From contig CABUXJ010000003.1 in assembly GCA_902495455.1 (NCBI GenBank), forward strand, positions 56,496-120,495: a DNA stretch of 64,000 nucleotides, read 5' to 3'. Of the stretch, positions 16,313 to 23,815 are shown in pieces (positions within the stretch are counted from its first letter, which is position 1; the number at the start of each line of letters is the position of its first letter). A program made the translations under genes and the position numbers. Source of the DNA: an uncultured Prevotella sp. Its GTDB lineage: Bacteria > Bacteroidota > Bacteroidia > Bacteroidales > Bacteroidaceae. Under the pieces are notes generated by a model, which made no database searches, had not been told where the DNA came from, and was given only the letters and a program-made list of their open reading frames with translations.

Positions 16313-17544
16313 AATTGTTTCTTATGATTAAAATCAAAGAAAGAGATAATGGTTGGCAGTCTGGAAGAGCAAAGTCAATAACATTCATTGTTACAAAGGA
16401 CTGCCAACTTGCCTGCAAATATTGCTATTTAGTGGGCAAGAATGCAAAAGAGCGTATGACTTGGGAGGTCGCCAAAACTGCGATTGACTACATATTAAGT
16501 CATGAAGATGATTTCAAAGAAGAAAGCGTAATATGGGATTTTATTGGTGGGGAACCTTTCCTTGAGATAGACCTAATAGACAAAATATGTGATTACCTTA
16601 AAACAGAAATGTTTTTGAGAGATCACCATTGGTTTAATTCTTACAGATTCTCATTCTCCACCAATGGCATCAACTATCATACAGATAAAGTACAACACTT
16701 TATAGAAAAAAATAGTGACCATTTAAGTATCGGCATCACTATTGATGGTACAAAGCAAAAACATGATCTTAATCGTGTCTGGAAAGATGGGAAAACTGGT
16801 TCATATGAAGATGTAGTTAAAAATATCCCATTGTGGCTGAAACAGTTTCCCGGTGCAGCCACAAAAGTAACAATTTCCTCTGCCGATTTACCATATGTAA
16901 AAGACAGCGTGCTACACCTGTACGAACTTGGAATCAAAGAGATTAATATTAATTGTGTGTTTGAGGATGTATGGAATGATGGTGATGACATTATCTTTGA
17001 AAATCAATTGATAGAGTTGGCTGATGTTATAATTGAACAAAAACTTTATATAGATCATACTTGCTCTTTTTTTGCTGATTTTATAGGCAAACCTATGTCT
17101 CCTAATCGAGACAATCAAAATTGGTGTGGTGCGGGGATGATGCTTGCGGTAGATGCTGTAGGAAATTTTTATCCATGTACTAGATTCGCAGGATATTCAC
17201 TTAGATCGAAGATGCCTTTCATCATTGGCAATATCATTGAAGGCATTGACAAAAACAAGTTGAGGCCATTCTTGACTCTTGACCGTACCACTCAATCGCC
17301 TCAGAAATGTATTGATTGTGAGGTTGCCAGTGGCTGTGCTTGGTGTCAAGGTGAAAACTATGATGCAGCAGATACTTCAACGATTTATCAGCGCAGTACA
17401 GCTATTTGCAAGATGCATAAAGCTCGCGTAAGAGCCAATAACTATTATTGGAACAAACTCTACCGGAAACTTGAGCTTGAAGGCAAACGTGAGGAATTCG
17501 AAGCAAACAAACCAAAGTCGAACGATAATATAAATTGCTATTAG
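16309..17544 (+). CDS. Radical SAM/SPASM peptide maturase
   Basis: 411 residues. The radical SAM cluster motif C-x3-C-x2-C is C32, C36 and C39 in C-Q-L-A-C-K-Y-C-Y, followed by the G-G-E-P segment near residue 85. The C-terminal third is a SPASM domain: W-C-G-A-G-M with a Cys 17 residues later in F-Y-P-C, then C-x2-C-x5-C-x2-C (C-I-D-C and G-C-A-W-C) and a last Cys in A-I-C-K-M-H. Such enzymes use a 5'-deoxyadenosyl radical and auxiliary Fe-S clusters to modify Cys-containing or other residues of a peptide in the cytoplasm. Its neighbour, reading into it with a 4-base overlap, is the obvious substrate. The architecture agrees with the maturase of CXXX-repeat systems; thioether formation is a reasonable guess but is not shown by sequence. 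Confidence 0.9.
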   Translation: MKLFLMIKIKERDNGWQSGRAKSITFIVTKDCQLACKYCYLVGKNAKERMTWEVAKTAIDYILSHEDDFKEESVIWDFIGGEPFLEIDLIDKICDYLKTEMFLRDHHWFNSYRFSFSTNGINYHTDKVQHFIEKNSDHLSIGITIDGTKQKHDLNRVWKDGKTGSYEDVVKNIPLWLKQFPGAATKVTISSADLPYVKDSVLHLYELGIKEININCVFEDVWNDGDDIIFENQLIELADVIIEQKLYIDHTCSFFADFIGKPMSPNRDNQNWCGAGMMLAVDAVGNFYPCTRFAGYSLRSKMPFIIGNIIEGIDKNKLRPFLTLDRTTQSPQKCIDCEVASGCAWCQGENYDAADTSTIYQRSTAICKMHKARVRANNYYWNKLYRKLELEGKREEFEANKPKSNDNINCY

Positions 17545-17545
17545 T

Positions 17546-18526
17546 ATGTTACAGTATCTTGTTATACTTCTTGACAATACAAGCACTTCGTATTGTCTTT
17601 ATGAGAATAAATATTCGGAACGCTACCTTATGCCACTTGATGTTTTGCATGAAGCAATCCTCTTTGGTATGAAGGAGAACTTGATGATACAGTTTGTTTA
17701 TCCCGATTACGAACTTCCTCAAGAATATAAGGATGAGATAGAGTCAATCGACCATTCAAAAATAGTTCCTTACACATTGATGGAGAAAGGCGCAGATGTT
17801 GTGGTTTTTAATGATATCTCATCACTTAAATCTCAGGATGAAATTCATTCTCAATCTATTGTCTTGCGTGTTCCCAAGAATCAGTTATTTGAACATGCAA
17901 ATGATATAGACACAATCATGGGTAAAGTCCTTCGTTTGAATCTTGTCATTACCGATATCGAGTCTTTTAACGATGACGATTTAAGTAAATACAAGAATAT
18001 CCTGACAGATTGGAGCAAAACATTGTTTGCTCTTTATGCAAAAGGCAAGCAGCCTCAGTTTAATCTGTTGACAGACAGGATGATGCTTGAATCAATGAAT
18101 GATTGTCGTGCAGGTGGCAACAGCTTGACTCTTGCTCCTGATGGAAACTTCTATGTCTGCCCTGCATTCTACCATGTGGACGAAAACGAGAACTACGGAT
18201 TAGGAAAGAGCAAGTTTAATGTAGGTTCACTAAAAGGTGGATTGAACATAAAAAATCCACAACTTTACAAATTGGAATTCGCCCCTGTTTGTAGAGAATG
18301 TGATGCCTTTCATTGCAAACGATGTGTGTGGCTGAACCGTAAACTAACATACGAAGTTAATACTCCCGGTAGGCAGCAATGCGTCATTACGCATATTGAA
18401 AGAAATGCCAGTAGAAATCTCTTGGTTCGTTTGCAGCAGACTGAAATCAATTTAATGTCGTCCAAATCAATCAAAGAGATTGATTATCTCGATCCTTTTG
18501 AAAAAATAATCAATAAAAAACACTAA
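17546..18526 (+). CDS. SPASM-domain protein lacking the radical SAM cysteines
   Basis: 326 residues. The N-terminal 180 residues contain no C-x3-C-x2-C, so the protein cannot bind the usual SAM-cluster. The C-terminal part is SPASM-like: D-C-R-A-G-G-N-S, F-Y-V-C-P-A-F-Y, C-R-E-C, H-C-K-R-C and a final Q-C. This matches what is called a CXXX repeat peptide maturase or pseudo-rSAM partner (recalled). A plausible role is binding the precursor or an auxiliary cluster next to the true radical SAM enzyme. One base separates it from the gene before and one from the gene after. Confidence 0.8.
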   Translation: MLQYLVILLDNTSTSYCLYENKYSERYLMPLDVLHEAILFGMKENLMIQFVYPDYELPQEYKDEIESIDHSKIVPYTLMEKGADVVVFNDISSLKSQDEIHSQSIVLRVPKNQLFEHANDIDTIMGKVLRLNLVITDIESFNDDDLSKYKNILTDWSKTLFALYAKGKQPQFNLLTDRMMLESMNDCRAGGNSLTLAPDGNFYVCPAFYHVDENENYGLGKSKFNVGSLKGGLNIKNPQLYKLEFAPVCRECDAFHCKRCVWLNRKLTYEVNTPGRQQCVITHIERNASRNLLVRLQQTEINLMSSKSIKEIDYLDPFEKIINKKH

Positions 18527-18527
18527 T

Positions 18528-18800
18528 ATGGAAAAGAAAATTGTCGGTAAAGTAACAGTAGAAGAGAAAAATGAGATACTCGCTCTACTCGAACGCAAAA
18601 ATGGCTTAAATGAATTGGCAAAGATTTTGACTGCAGATAACTCTGATCTATACGAAAAACTTGTCAAAGACATGGGTGCTACTGGAACCAAGTTTCAGCA
18701 GTGGTGGGACAATATGTCTCAGAAGTACCAATGGGAAAGTGCGCCTAATGGAAGTTGGGAAATAAACTTTGCTACATGTGAAATTTTACTTGTAAAATAA
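18528..18800 (+). CDS. Small accessory protein of the CXXX-repeat system
   Basis: 90 residues, predicted cytoplasmic, helical in the first 60 residues and ending in a short beta-type segment with one Cys. I recall a small protein of this size being a regular member of CXXX-repeat modification loci; its activity is unknown. Its position after both maturase genes and its overlap with tatA by one base (TAATG) argue for translation coupling. A role as precursor-binding chaperone is possible. Confidence 0.65.
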   Translation: MEKKIVGKVTVEEKNEILALLERKNGLNELAKILTADNSDLYEKLVKDMGATGTKFQQWWDNMSQKYQWESAPNGSWEINFATCEILLVK

Positions 18801-19054
18801 TGTTGGCAATAGTACCTTTATTCATAGGCACAACAGAGCTGATGCTGATTGCAGGCATTGCTCTGTTGCTCTTCGGAGGTAAGAAATTACCTGAAATGAT
18901 GCGTGGGTTAGGTCAGGGAGTCCGTGAATTCAAAAAAGGCACACAAGACTTTACCGAACCTATCAACGATGTAAAAGAAGAAGTAAAAGAAACCATTGAC
19001 GATTCGTTCAAATCTGTTACTTCCAAGGATAAAGATGACCGTACAGAACGATAA
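18800..19054 (+). CDS. tatA: Sec-independent translocase subunit TatA
   Basis: 84 residues. One membrane segment at about 6-26 (E-L-M-L-I-A-G-I-A-L-L-L-F-G), then the invariant-type hinge F-G-G-K-K-L-P-E-M, an amphipathic helix (G-L-G-Q-G-V-R-E-F-K-K-G) and an acidic/charged tail. TatA subunits assemble into the pore that carries folded proteins across the inner membrane. Unusual in sitting inside an operon with a specific twin-arginine substrate. It overlaps the genes on both sides. Confidence 0.95.
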   Translation: MLAIVPLFIGTTELMLIAGIALLLFGGKKLPEMMRGLGQGVREFKKGTQDFTEPINDVKEEVKETIDDSFKSVTSKDKDDRTER

Positions 19055-19817
19055 AATGACTTTTGGCGGTCATCTTAAGGAACTCCGTCAAATGCTATTC
19101 CGCATACTATTCGTGGTATGTGGAATAGCTATTGTCATTTTCTGTGCCAAAGACTTCACATGGAAAATTCTATTAGCTCCAAGTGAATGGGATTTCTGCA
19201 CTTATCGTTGGATTGAAAGTACTGCTGCAAAAATAGGACTTACAGACTTTCATTTCACATACTTCTCTGTTGATCTTATCACAACGGATCTGTCATCACA
19301 ATTCAAACTTCACATAACTACAGCAATATATCTCGGTTTGTTGGGCGCTTCGCCATTCGTTATATACGAATTATTTCGGTTCATTTCTCCTGCGTTGTAT
19401 GAATCAGAGAAGAAATACTCTGTTCAAATTACAGTAATAATCTATTTACTTTTTATTGTAGGGGTATTGATGACATATTTTGTCTTGTTTCCAATATCTT
19501 TTCGATTTTTGGGAACTTACAGTGTCGCAGATAAAGTTCATTCAACTATAACATTGGATAGCTATATAGATACATTTACAACGCTGACATTAGTCATGGG
19601 TGTTGTTTTTCAGTTGCCGGTTATATCCTACACCTTAGGCAAAATGGGATTTATAAATGCAAGTATGCTATCAGAATACCGAAAACATTCTTTTATAATA
19701 ATAATGTTGATAGCAGCAATAATTACCCCTCCAGATCTGATAACTTTGGTTCTTGTAACTATTCCTCTGTATTTGCTATATGAAGTCAGTATACGTGTTG
19801 TCAGACATATAGATTAG
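19035..19817 (+). CDS. tatC: Sec-independent translocase subunit TatC
   Basis: 260 residues with six hydrophobic segments, the receptor for twin-arginine signals. The N-terminal M-T-F-G-G-H-L-K-E-L-R is the conserved cytoplasmic start, S-P-F-V-I-Y-E-L-F-R-F-I-S-P-A-L is the conserved loop after the second segment, and A-A-I-I-T-P-P-D lies before the last. The start at 19035 overlaps tatA by 20 bases; an in-frame ATG at 19056 just after the tatA stop is equally possible. No TatB is seen, as expected for TatA-TatC systems in this phylum. Whether the genome has another Tat set cannot be seen here. Confidence 0.95.
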   Translation: MTVQNDKMTFGGHLKELRQMLFRILFVVCGIAIVIFCAKDFTWKILLAPSEWDFCTYRWIESTAAKIGLTDFHFTYFSVDLITTDLSSQFKLHITTAIYLGLLGASPFVIYELFRFISPALYESEKKYSVQITVIIYLLFIVGVLMTYFVLFPISFRFLGTYSVADKVHSTITLDSYIDTFTTLTLVMGVVFQLPVISYTLGKMGFINASMLSEYRKHSFIIIMLIAAIITPPDLITLVLVTIPLYLLYEVSIRVVRHID

Positions 19818-19843
19818 AGATCTTAAAAAATACACATAAAAAG

Positions 19844-20692
19844 ATGAAGAAAATTTGTTATTTATTTGTGCTTGTTGCAATTCTTCTTTCAGGATGTAAA
19901 GGAGAGACTGTAGATGTCTTAGGAATCGTCGCTGAACGCGATTCTATCAAAAAGGCTAGTATTAGACAGCAACAAGAGTTAGATAATCTTAATGCTTTTG
20001 TTAGCGCAGTTTCCAATGGACTTGATAGCATTGCAATGCAAGAAGGCTTTATAAGAATTCAAAACCCAGAAAGCCCCGGTATGACTCGTGAACAGATGAA
20101 AAAGAGTCTTGCTGAACTATCAGATATGTTGGTTAGACAAAGAACTCGTATTGCACAACTTGAAGATTCATTAAAAGTTAAAGGTACAGGCGCAAAAGGG
20201 CTACATAAAATTGTAGAATATCTTAACGAACAATTAGAAACAAAAGAGAAGGTAATTAACCAATTACGCGCAGAAGTCAATAACAAAAATACGAATATAG
20301 CAAGATTACAATCAAGAATCACCACCTTAAATGAAAACGTGGAAAGACTTGATAAGAAAAACCAAATTCAACAACAGGCACTTGTTACTCAAAGTGATAT
20401 GATGAATGAGTGTTATATGAAGATTGGCACAAAGAAACAGTTAAAACAAGCTGGTATCATGGATGGAAAGAAACTTAACGCTGGCTGTTTGACTCCAGAT
20501 AAATTTGTCAGGGTTGATATACGCCATTTAAGAGAATTACCATTGAAATCTAAGAAACCTAAGATTCTCACAACAATGCCACAAAGCTCATATAGCATAG
20601 TCAGAAAATCTGATGGTACCTCAATGTTGACCATCAATGATCCTACACTTTTCTGGAGTTCGTCAAACTATTTGGTTATTTTACTTGATTAG
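19844..20692 (+). CDS. Coiled-coil lipoprotein
   Basis: 282 residues. Lipobox L-L-S-G-C with Cys18. From about 30 to 185 the sequence has heptad-like, Gln/Glu/Lys/Asn-rich helices (for example N-K-N-T-N-I-A-R-L-Q-S-R-I), so it likely forms an extended coiled coil in the periplasm. The last 90 residues are less charged and probably globular, ending in Y-L-V-I-L-L-D. I do not recognise a named family. It is 26 bases after tatC and 7 before the LysM gene, so it belongs to the same operon; it may anchor or space the exported Cys-rich protein. Confidence 0.7.
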   Translation: MKKICYLFVLVAILLSGCKGETVDVLGIVAERDSIKKASIRQQQELDNLNAFVSAVSNGLDSIAMQEGFIRIQNPESPGMTREQMKKSLAELSDMLVRQRTRIAQLEDSLKVKGTGAKGLHKIVEYLNEQLETKEKVINQLRAEVNNKNTNIARLQSRITTLNENVERLDKKNQIQQQALVTQSDMMNECYMKIGTKKQLKQAGIMDGKKLNAGCLTPDKFVRVDIRHLRELPLKSKKPKILTTMPQSSYSIVRKSDGTSMLTINDPTLFWSSSNYLVILLD

Positions 20693-20699
20693 TTGCAAA

Positions 20700-21185
20700 A
20701 TGAAACATTTAGTTCTATGTGTTCTGGTTCTGATTTTGCCTTTCTATGCGAAGGCCCAATCAGTAAGTGAACATACTGTGTCTACAGGAGAATCATTGCA
20801 AGCAATAGCTTCAAAATATGGTGTGTCCATATCGGAGCTAAGAAATGTGAACTCTGGTCTTGACGATTATGTATTTGCTGGTATGGTTTTAAAAATACCA
20901 TCAAAGCAAGATAATATCATTGATAATGCTGTAATACTTCTTGATGACTTAAAGGATATAATTTATTTAAAGGATGGCAGTGAGTTAGTTGCCAAGATAT
21001 TAAGTATTGGAACCAACGAAGTAAAGTTTGAACAATACGACACAGATGATCCTTTTACGATTTATAAAAATGATATATCATCAATTAGATTTGAAGATGG
21101 TAGGGTTTCGGATTTTACTATTCAACAAAAGAAAAAGAGAACCACAGCAAAAAGATCGTCCACCGTAAAAAAAACTACACGATGA
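20700..21185 (+). CDS. Exported LysM-domain protein
   Basis: 161 residues. Signal peptide to about residue 20 (F-Y-A-K-A-Q), then a LysM domain at about 25-68 (H-T-V-S-T-G-E-S-L, I-A-S-K-Y-G-V-S, V-F-A-G-M-V-L-K-I-P), which binds peptidoglycan. The second half holds a D-G-S-E-L-V-A-K-I-L module that resembles units in the next protein. The tail is Lys/Arg/Thr-rich. The start at 20700 places the signal peptide correctly; a longer frame from 20637 would read the preceding gene's end. Stop and next start overlap (ATGA). Confidence 0.8.
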   Translation: MKHLVLCVLVLILPFYAKAQSVSEHTVSTGESLQAIASKYGVSISELRNVNSGLDDYVFAGMVLKIPSKQDNIIDNAVILLDDLKDIIYLKDGSELVAKILSIGTNEVKFEQYDTDDPFTIYKNDISSIRFEDGRVSDFTIQQKKKRTTAKRSSTVKKTTR

Positions 21186-21919
21186 AAAAGAAGTTTCTTG
21201 TAATAATTGGATTATCAATGTCGTTTTGTGCAAATGCCCAAGATATGATGTTGCTACGCAATGGGGATGAGATTCAATGCAAAGTTGACATGATAAGTAA
21301 TGGAACTGTTTCTTTCCAAGAAAATGGTACAAGATTACAACTACCTACAACTCAACTTTATATGATAAAGTATAAGAAAAGAGGAAATGCTTTTTTTAAC
21401 TCTGATGGAGAATCTAATTACAACTCGGAATCACCCTCTGCTAAATTGTCAAAGAAGAATATAGCCATCTACTTATGTGATGGTGGTGAAGTTATAGCCT
21501 CGGAGGTAAAAGTGACTAACGAAAATGTTGATTACAGAGCATCAAACAAGAAAACGCGGAATGATATTACCGGCTTTTTACCAATCAAGAAGTCTGGAGA
21601 TTGGAATTCATTACCAAAAGAAAAAGTTTTCTTAATCAGATACTTTGATGGATCAAGAGAAGTAATTAATGATTTGCAGAAAAAGGAAGAACAGGCTAGA
21701 ATTGATGCTCTTCCTAAAGTGAAACACCCCTTTATTCCAATTAACAAAGATAGAAAATTCCCATGTCCTGCTGAGTTCGAATTGAACGATGGGAAGAATA
21801 TTTCTGTTATCGTTTATGACATGGAGCGAGAATATGTTCATTATAGAAAGAAAGAGTGGCAAGATGGACCAATTTTCAGAATGAAAAAATCAAAGATCAA
21901 AAATATAACAATAAAATAG
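21182..21919 (+). CDS. Exported protein with repeated DG beta modules
   Basis: 245 residues with a signal peptide ending near A-N-A-Q. Three segments share the pattern (N/D)-G-x-x-I/V-x8-14-V-x-Y/F: L-L-R-N-G-D-E-I-Q-C-K-V near residue 23, Y-L-C-D-G-G-E-V-I-A-S-E-V near 98 and E-L-N-D-G-K-N-I-S-V-I-V near 200. The preceding LysM protein has one such segment. The pattern suggests small beta-sheet modules; no family name or function is recognised. It probably sits in the periplasm or on the outer membrane with the LysM proteins. Confidence 0.65.
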   Translation: MKKKFLVIIGLSMSFCANAQDMMLLRNGDEIQCKVDMISNGTVSFQENGTRLQLPTTQLYMIKYKKRGNAFFNSDGESNYNSESPSAKLSKKNIAIYLCDGGEVIASEVKVTNENVDYRASNKKTRNDITGFLPIKKSGDWNSLPKEKVFLIRYFDGSREVINDLQKKEEQARIDALPKVKHPFIPINKDRKFPCPAEFELNDGKNISVIVYDMEREYVHYRKKEWQDGPIFRMKKSKIKNITIK

Positions 21920-21927
21920 AAAATACA

Positions 21928-22692
21928 ATGAAGAAATTATTCTTTTCATTTGCTTTGATGCTTGCATCATTGAGTATGTCAGCACAGACAAATCAGTCTC
22001 ACATAGTACTACGTGGAGAGACCATTGAGCGTGTCGCTAAGAAGTATGGTATTAGTGTAAGTGATTTGCAGCAAGCAAATCCTTCAACAAAAGATTACTT
22101 TTATGCTGGAATGAAACTTATTATTCCGCGTAAAACGAATACGCAAAATACCACTCAGACACAAAATCCGAATAGTTCTAACACGGCGGCAATTATAACT
22201 CCTTCTTCAGCAAAGACAAAGAACAACCAGATTAATACCATAAAAAAGAATGTTCAATTGCCGACTTCCCATAGCGAACTTAATGGAAGTGATTTTACTT
22301 CGGTTGCTTTAACCCTTGGGTCTGATTTCACAGACCTTGTTGGCATGACTTATGGTATTCAAGGTCAGTACTTTCTTGACAACGGATTTGGTGCGACTCT
22401 TACAGTTGGGGCTAATTATGGTATGGAGGATGATGCAGATATAATGTTCCGGTTAGGTCCTAGTTATGTTTATCCATTAACAAATATATTTTATGTAATG
22501 GGTACAGCATGTTACACATTAACAATGGGTGACTATAATGGTAATACAGGTACGGTTAGCGGAGTTTCTGTAATCCCAACAATTGGTTTGTCTTTCAACC
22601 GTATTAAAGTAGGCATTAATAGCGATCTCAATTGGCGTAATGGCGGTGATTTTGGCATAGGTGCTTTTTTAAGTGTTGGATATTCATTCTAA
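21928..22692 (+). CDS. LysM plus outer-membrane beta-barrel protein
   Basis: 254 residues. Signal peptide to about 20, LysM at about 25-68 (H-I-V-L-R-G-E-T-I, K-K-Y-G-I-S-V, F-Y-A-G-M-K-L-I-I-P), a Thr/Asn/Gln-rich linker at 70-120, and from 125 alternating beta strands rich in Gly and aromatic residues that end in S-V-G-Y-S-F. A terminal Phe is typical of outer-membrane barrels. Linking the barrel to peptidoglycan through LysM would make it a cell-wall-anchored outer-membrane protein. The first 68 residues resemble those of the LysM protein at 20700-21185, so one probably arose by duplication. Last gene of the operon; the GC content rises again right after it. Confidence 0.78.
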   Translation: MKKLFFSFALMLASLSMSAQTNQSHIVLRGETIERVAKKYGISVSDLQQANPSTKDYFYAGMKLIIPRKTNTQNTTQTQNPNSSNTAAIITPSSAKTKNNQINTIKKNVQLPTSHSELNGSDFTSVALTLGSDFTDLVGMTYGIQGQYFLDNGFGATLTVGANYGMEDDADIMFRLGPSYVYPLTNIFYVMGTACYTLTMGDYNGNTGTVSGVSVIPTIGLSFNRIKVGINSDLNWRNGGDFGIGAFLSVGYSF

Positions 22693-22794
22693 AAGCAAGA
22701 TAATTGTATCTTTAAAAAGCTATATTTGTCATGTGGCGGAACAGTCTGTCGGTGAAAAAACTGTGAAACTTCGCGGAATTACGATTATTATGAG

Positions 22795-22802
22795 TAAATT
22801 TG
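22795..22802 (+). promoter_or_regulatory. -7 element of folP
   Basis: TAAATTTG fits TAnnTTTG 61 bases before the folP start. No good -33 TTTG. Confidence 0.5.
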
Positions 22803-22863
22803 CGGATGCGGACCGTCCGGAGTGACAATGGGCGGTCAGCGGACAAAAGAAAGACAGACACGG

Positions 22864-23781
22864 ATGGAATATACGATAAATGTTCACGGGCGGTTGATAG
22901 ACCTCAGCCGGCCGCAGGTGATGGGCATACTCAACGTGACGCCCGACTCGTTTTATGCCGGCAGCCGCAAACAGACGGAACGCGAGATTGCCGAACGGGC
23001 CGGGCAGATATTGGCCGAGGGTGGAACGATGATCGACGTGGGGGCGTTTTCGACCCGCCCCGGTGCACCACAGGTCAGCGAGGAGGAGGAGATGGCGCGG
23101 TTGCGTCATGGTCTGGCCATCGTGCGACGGGTCGCTCCGGATGCTGTCGTTAGTGTGGACACGTTTCGGCCGGATGTGGCACGGATGGCGGTCGAAGAAT
23201 ATGGCGCGGGCATCATCAACGATGTGTCGGAGGGTGACGTGCGCGGCGCGTTCGGCGGTACGTCGGCCCAGACTCGGCCGGAGGTCGGGGCTGGTTCTGA
23301 CGACAGGAAGGAGGCTGAGGAAGTGCCGGAGATGTTTCGCATGGTGGCCCGTCTGGGCGTGCCGTACATTCTCATGTCGGTCAAACCGACTGTCGGGGAG
23401 ATGATGAAGGCGTTTGCCCGTGAGGTACAGCAGCTGCGCGACCTCGGGGCAAAGGACATCATTCTCGACCCGGGATTCGGTTTCGGCAAGACGCTGGAGC
23501 AGAATTATGAGTTGATGGCGGGGTTGCCGTTGCTCTCGGAATTGGGGCTGCCGCTGTTGGTGGGCGTCTCGCGCAAGTCGATGATATTCCGTCTGTTGGG
23601 TACGACACCCGACGAGGCTCTCAACGGCACGACTGTGCTGAACACGCTGGCGCTGGAGCGCGGGGCATCGATACTGCGTGTGCATGACGTCAGAGAGGCC
23701 GTCGAGGCGGTGAGAATTATAAGTGAAGAACGAAGAGTGAAGAATGAAAAATTTGCTGCCGCCGTTCCGATGGGTGAGTAG
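22864..23781 (+). CDS. folP: Dihydropteroate synthase
   Basis: 305 residues. Joins p-aminobenzoate to dihydropterin pyrophosphate in folate synthesis; target of sulfonamides. Signatures: G-I-L-N-V-T-P-D-S-F near 22, D-V-G-A-F-S-T-R-P near 59 and D-P-G-F-G-F-G-K-T near 202. About 20 extra residues rich in Gly, Ser, Asp and Glu lie near 120-150, before P-E-M-F. The last 20 residues are encoded by the GAAGAGTGAAGAAT...TTTGCTGCC repeat unit seen between genes elsewhere, so the original stop was probably lost or overwritten. The ATG at 22864 gives the expected start; an in-frame ATG at 22822 adds 14 residues without family support. Confidence 0.94.
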   Translation: MEYTINVHGRLIDLSRPQVMGILNVTPDSFYAGSRKQTEREIAERAGQILAEGGTMIDVGAFSTRPGAPQVSEEEEMARLRHGLAIVRRVAPDAVVSVDTFRPDVARMAVEEYGAGIINDVSEGDVRGAFGGTSAQTRPEVGAGSDDRKEAEEVPEMFRMVARLGVPYILMSVKPTVGEMMKAFAREVQQLRDLGAKDIILDPGFGFGKTLEQNYELMAGLPLLSELGLPLLVGVSRKSMIFRLLGTTPDEALNGTTVLNTLALERGASILRVHDVREAVEAVRIISEERRVKNEKFAAAVPMGE

Positions 23782-23815
23782 GGAATAAAAAATTAATAAT
23801 TAAGATAACATCATT

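Noticed and set aside
17546..20692. Identical Y-L-V-I-L-L-D at the start of the pseudo-maturase and the end of the coiled-coil lipoprotein
   Set aside because: The codons differ and the placement is opposite, so it is probably coincidence of a hydrophobic strand.
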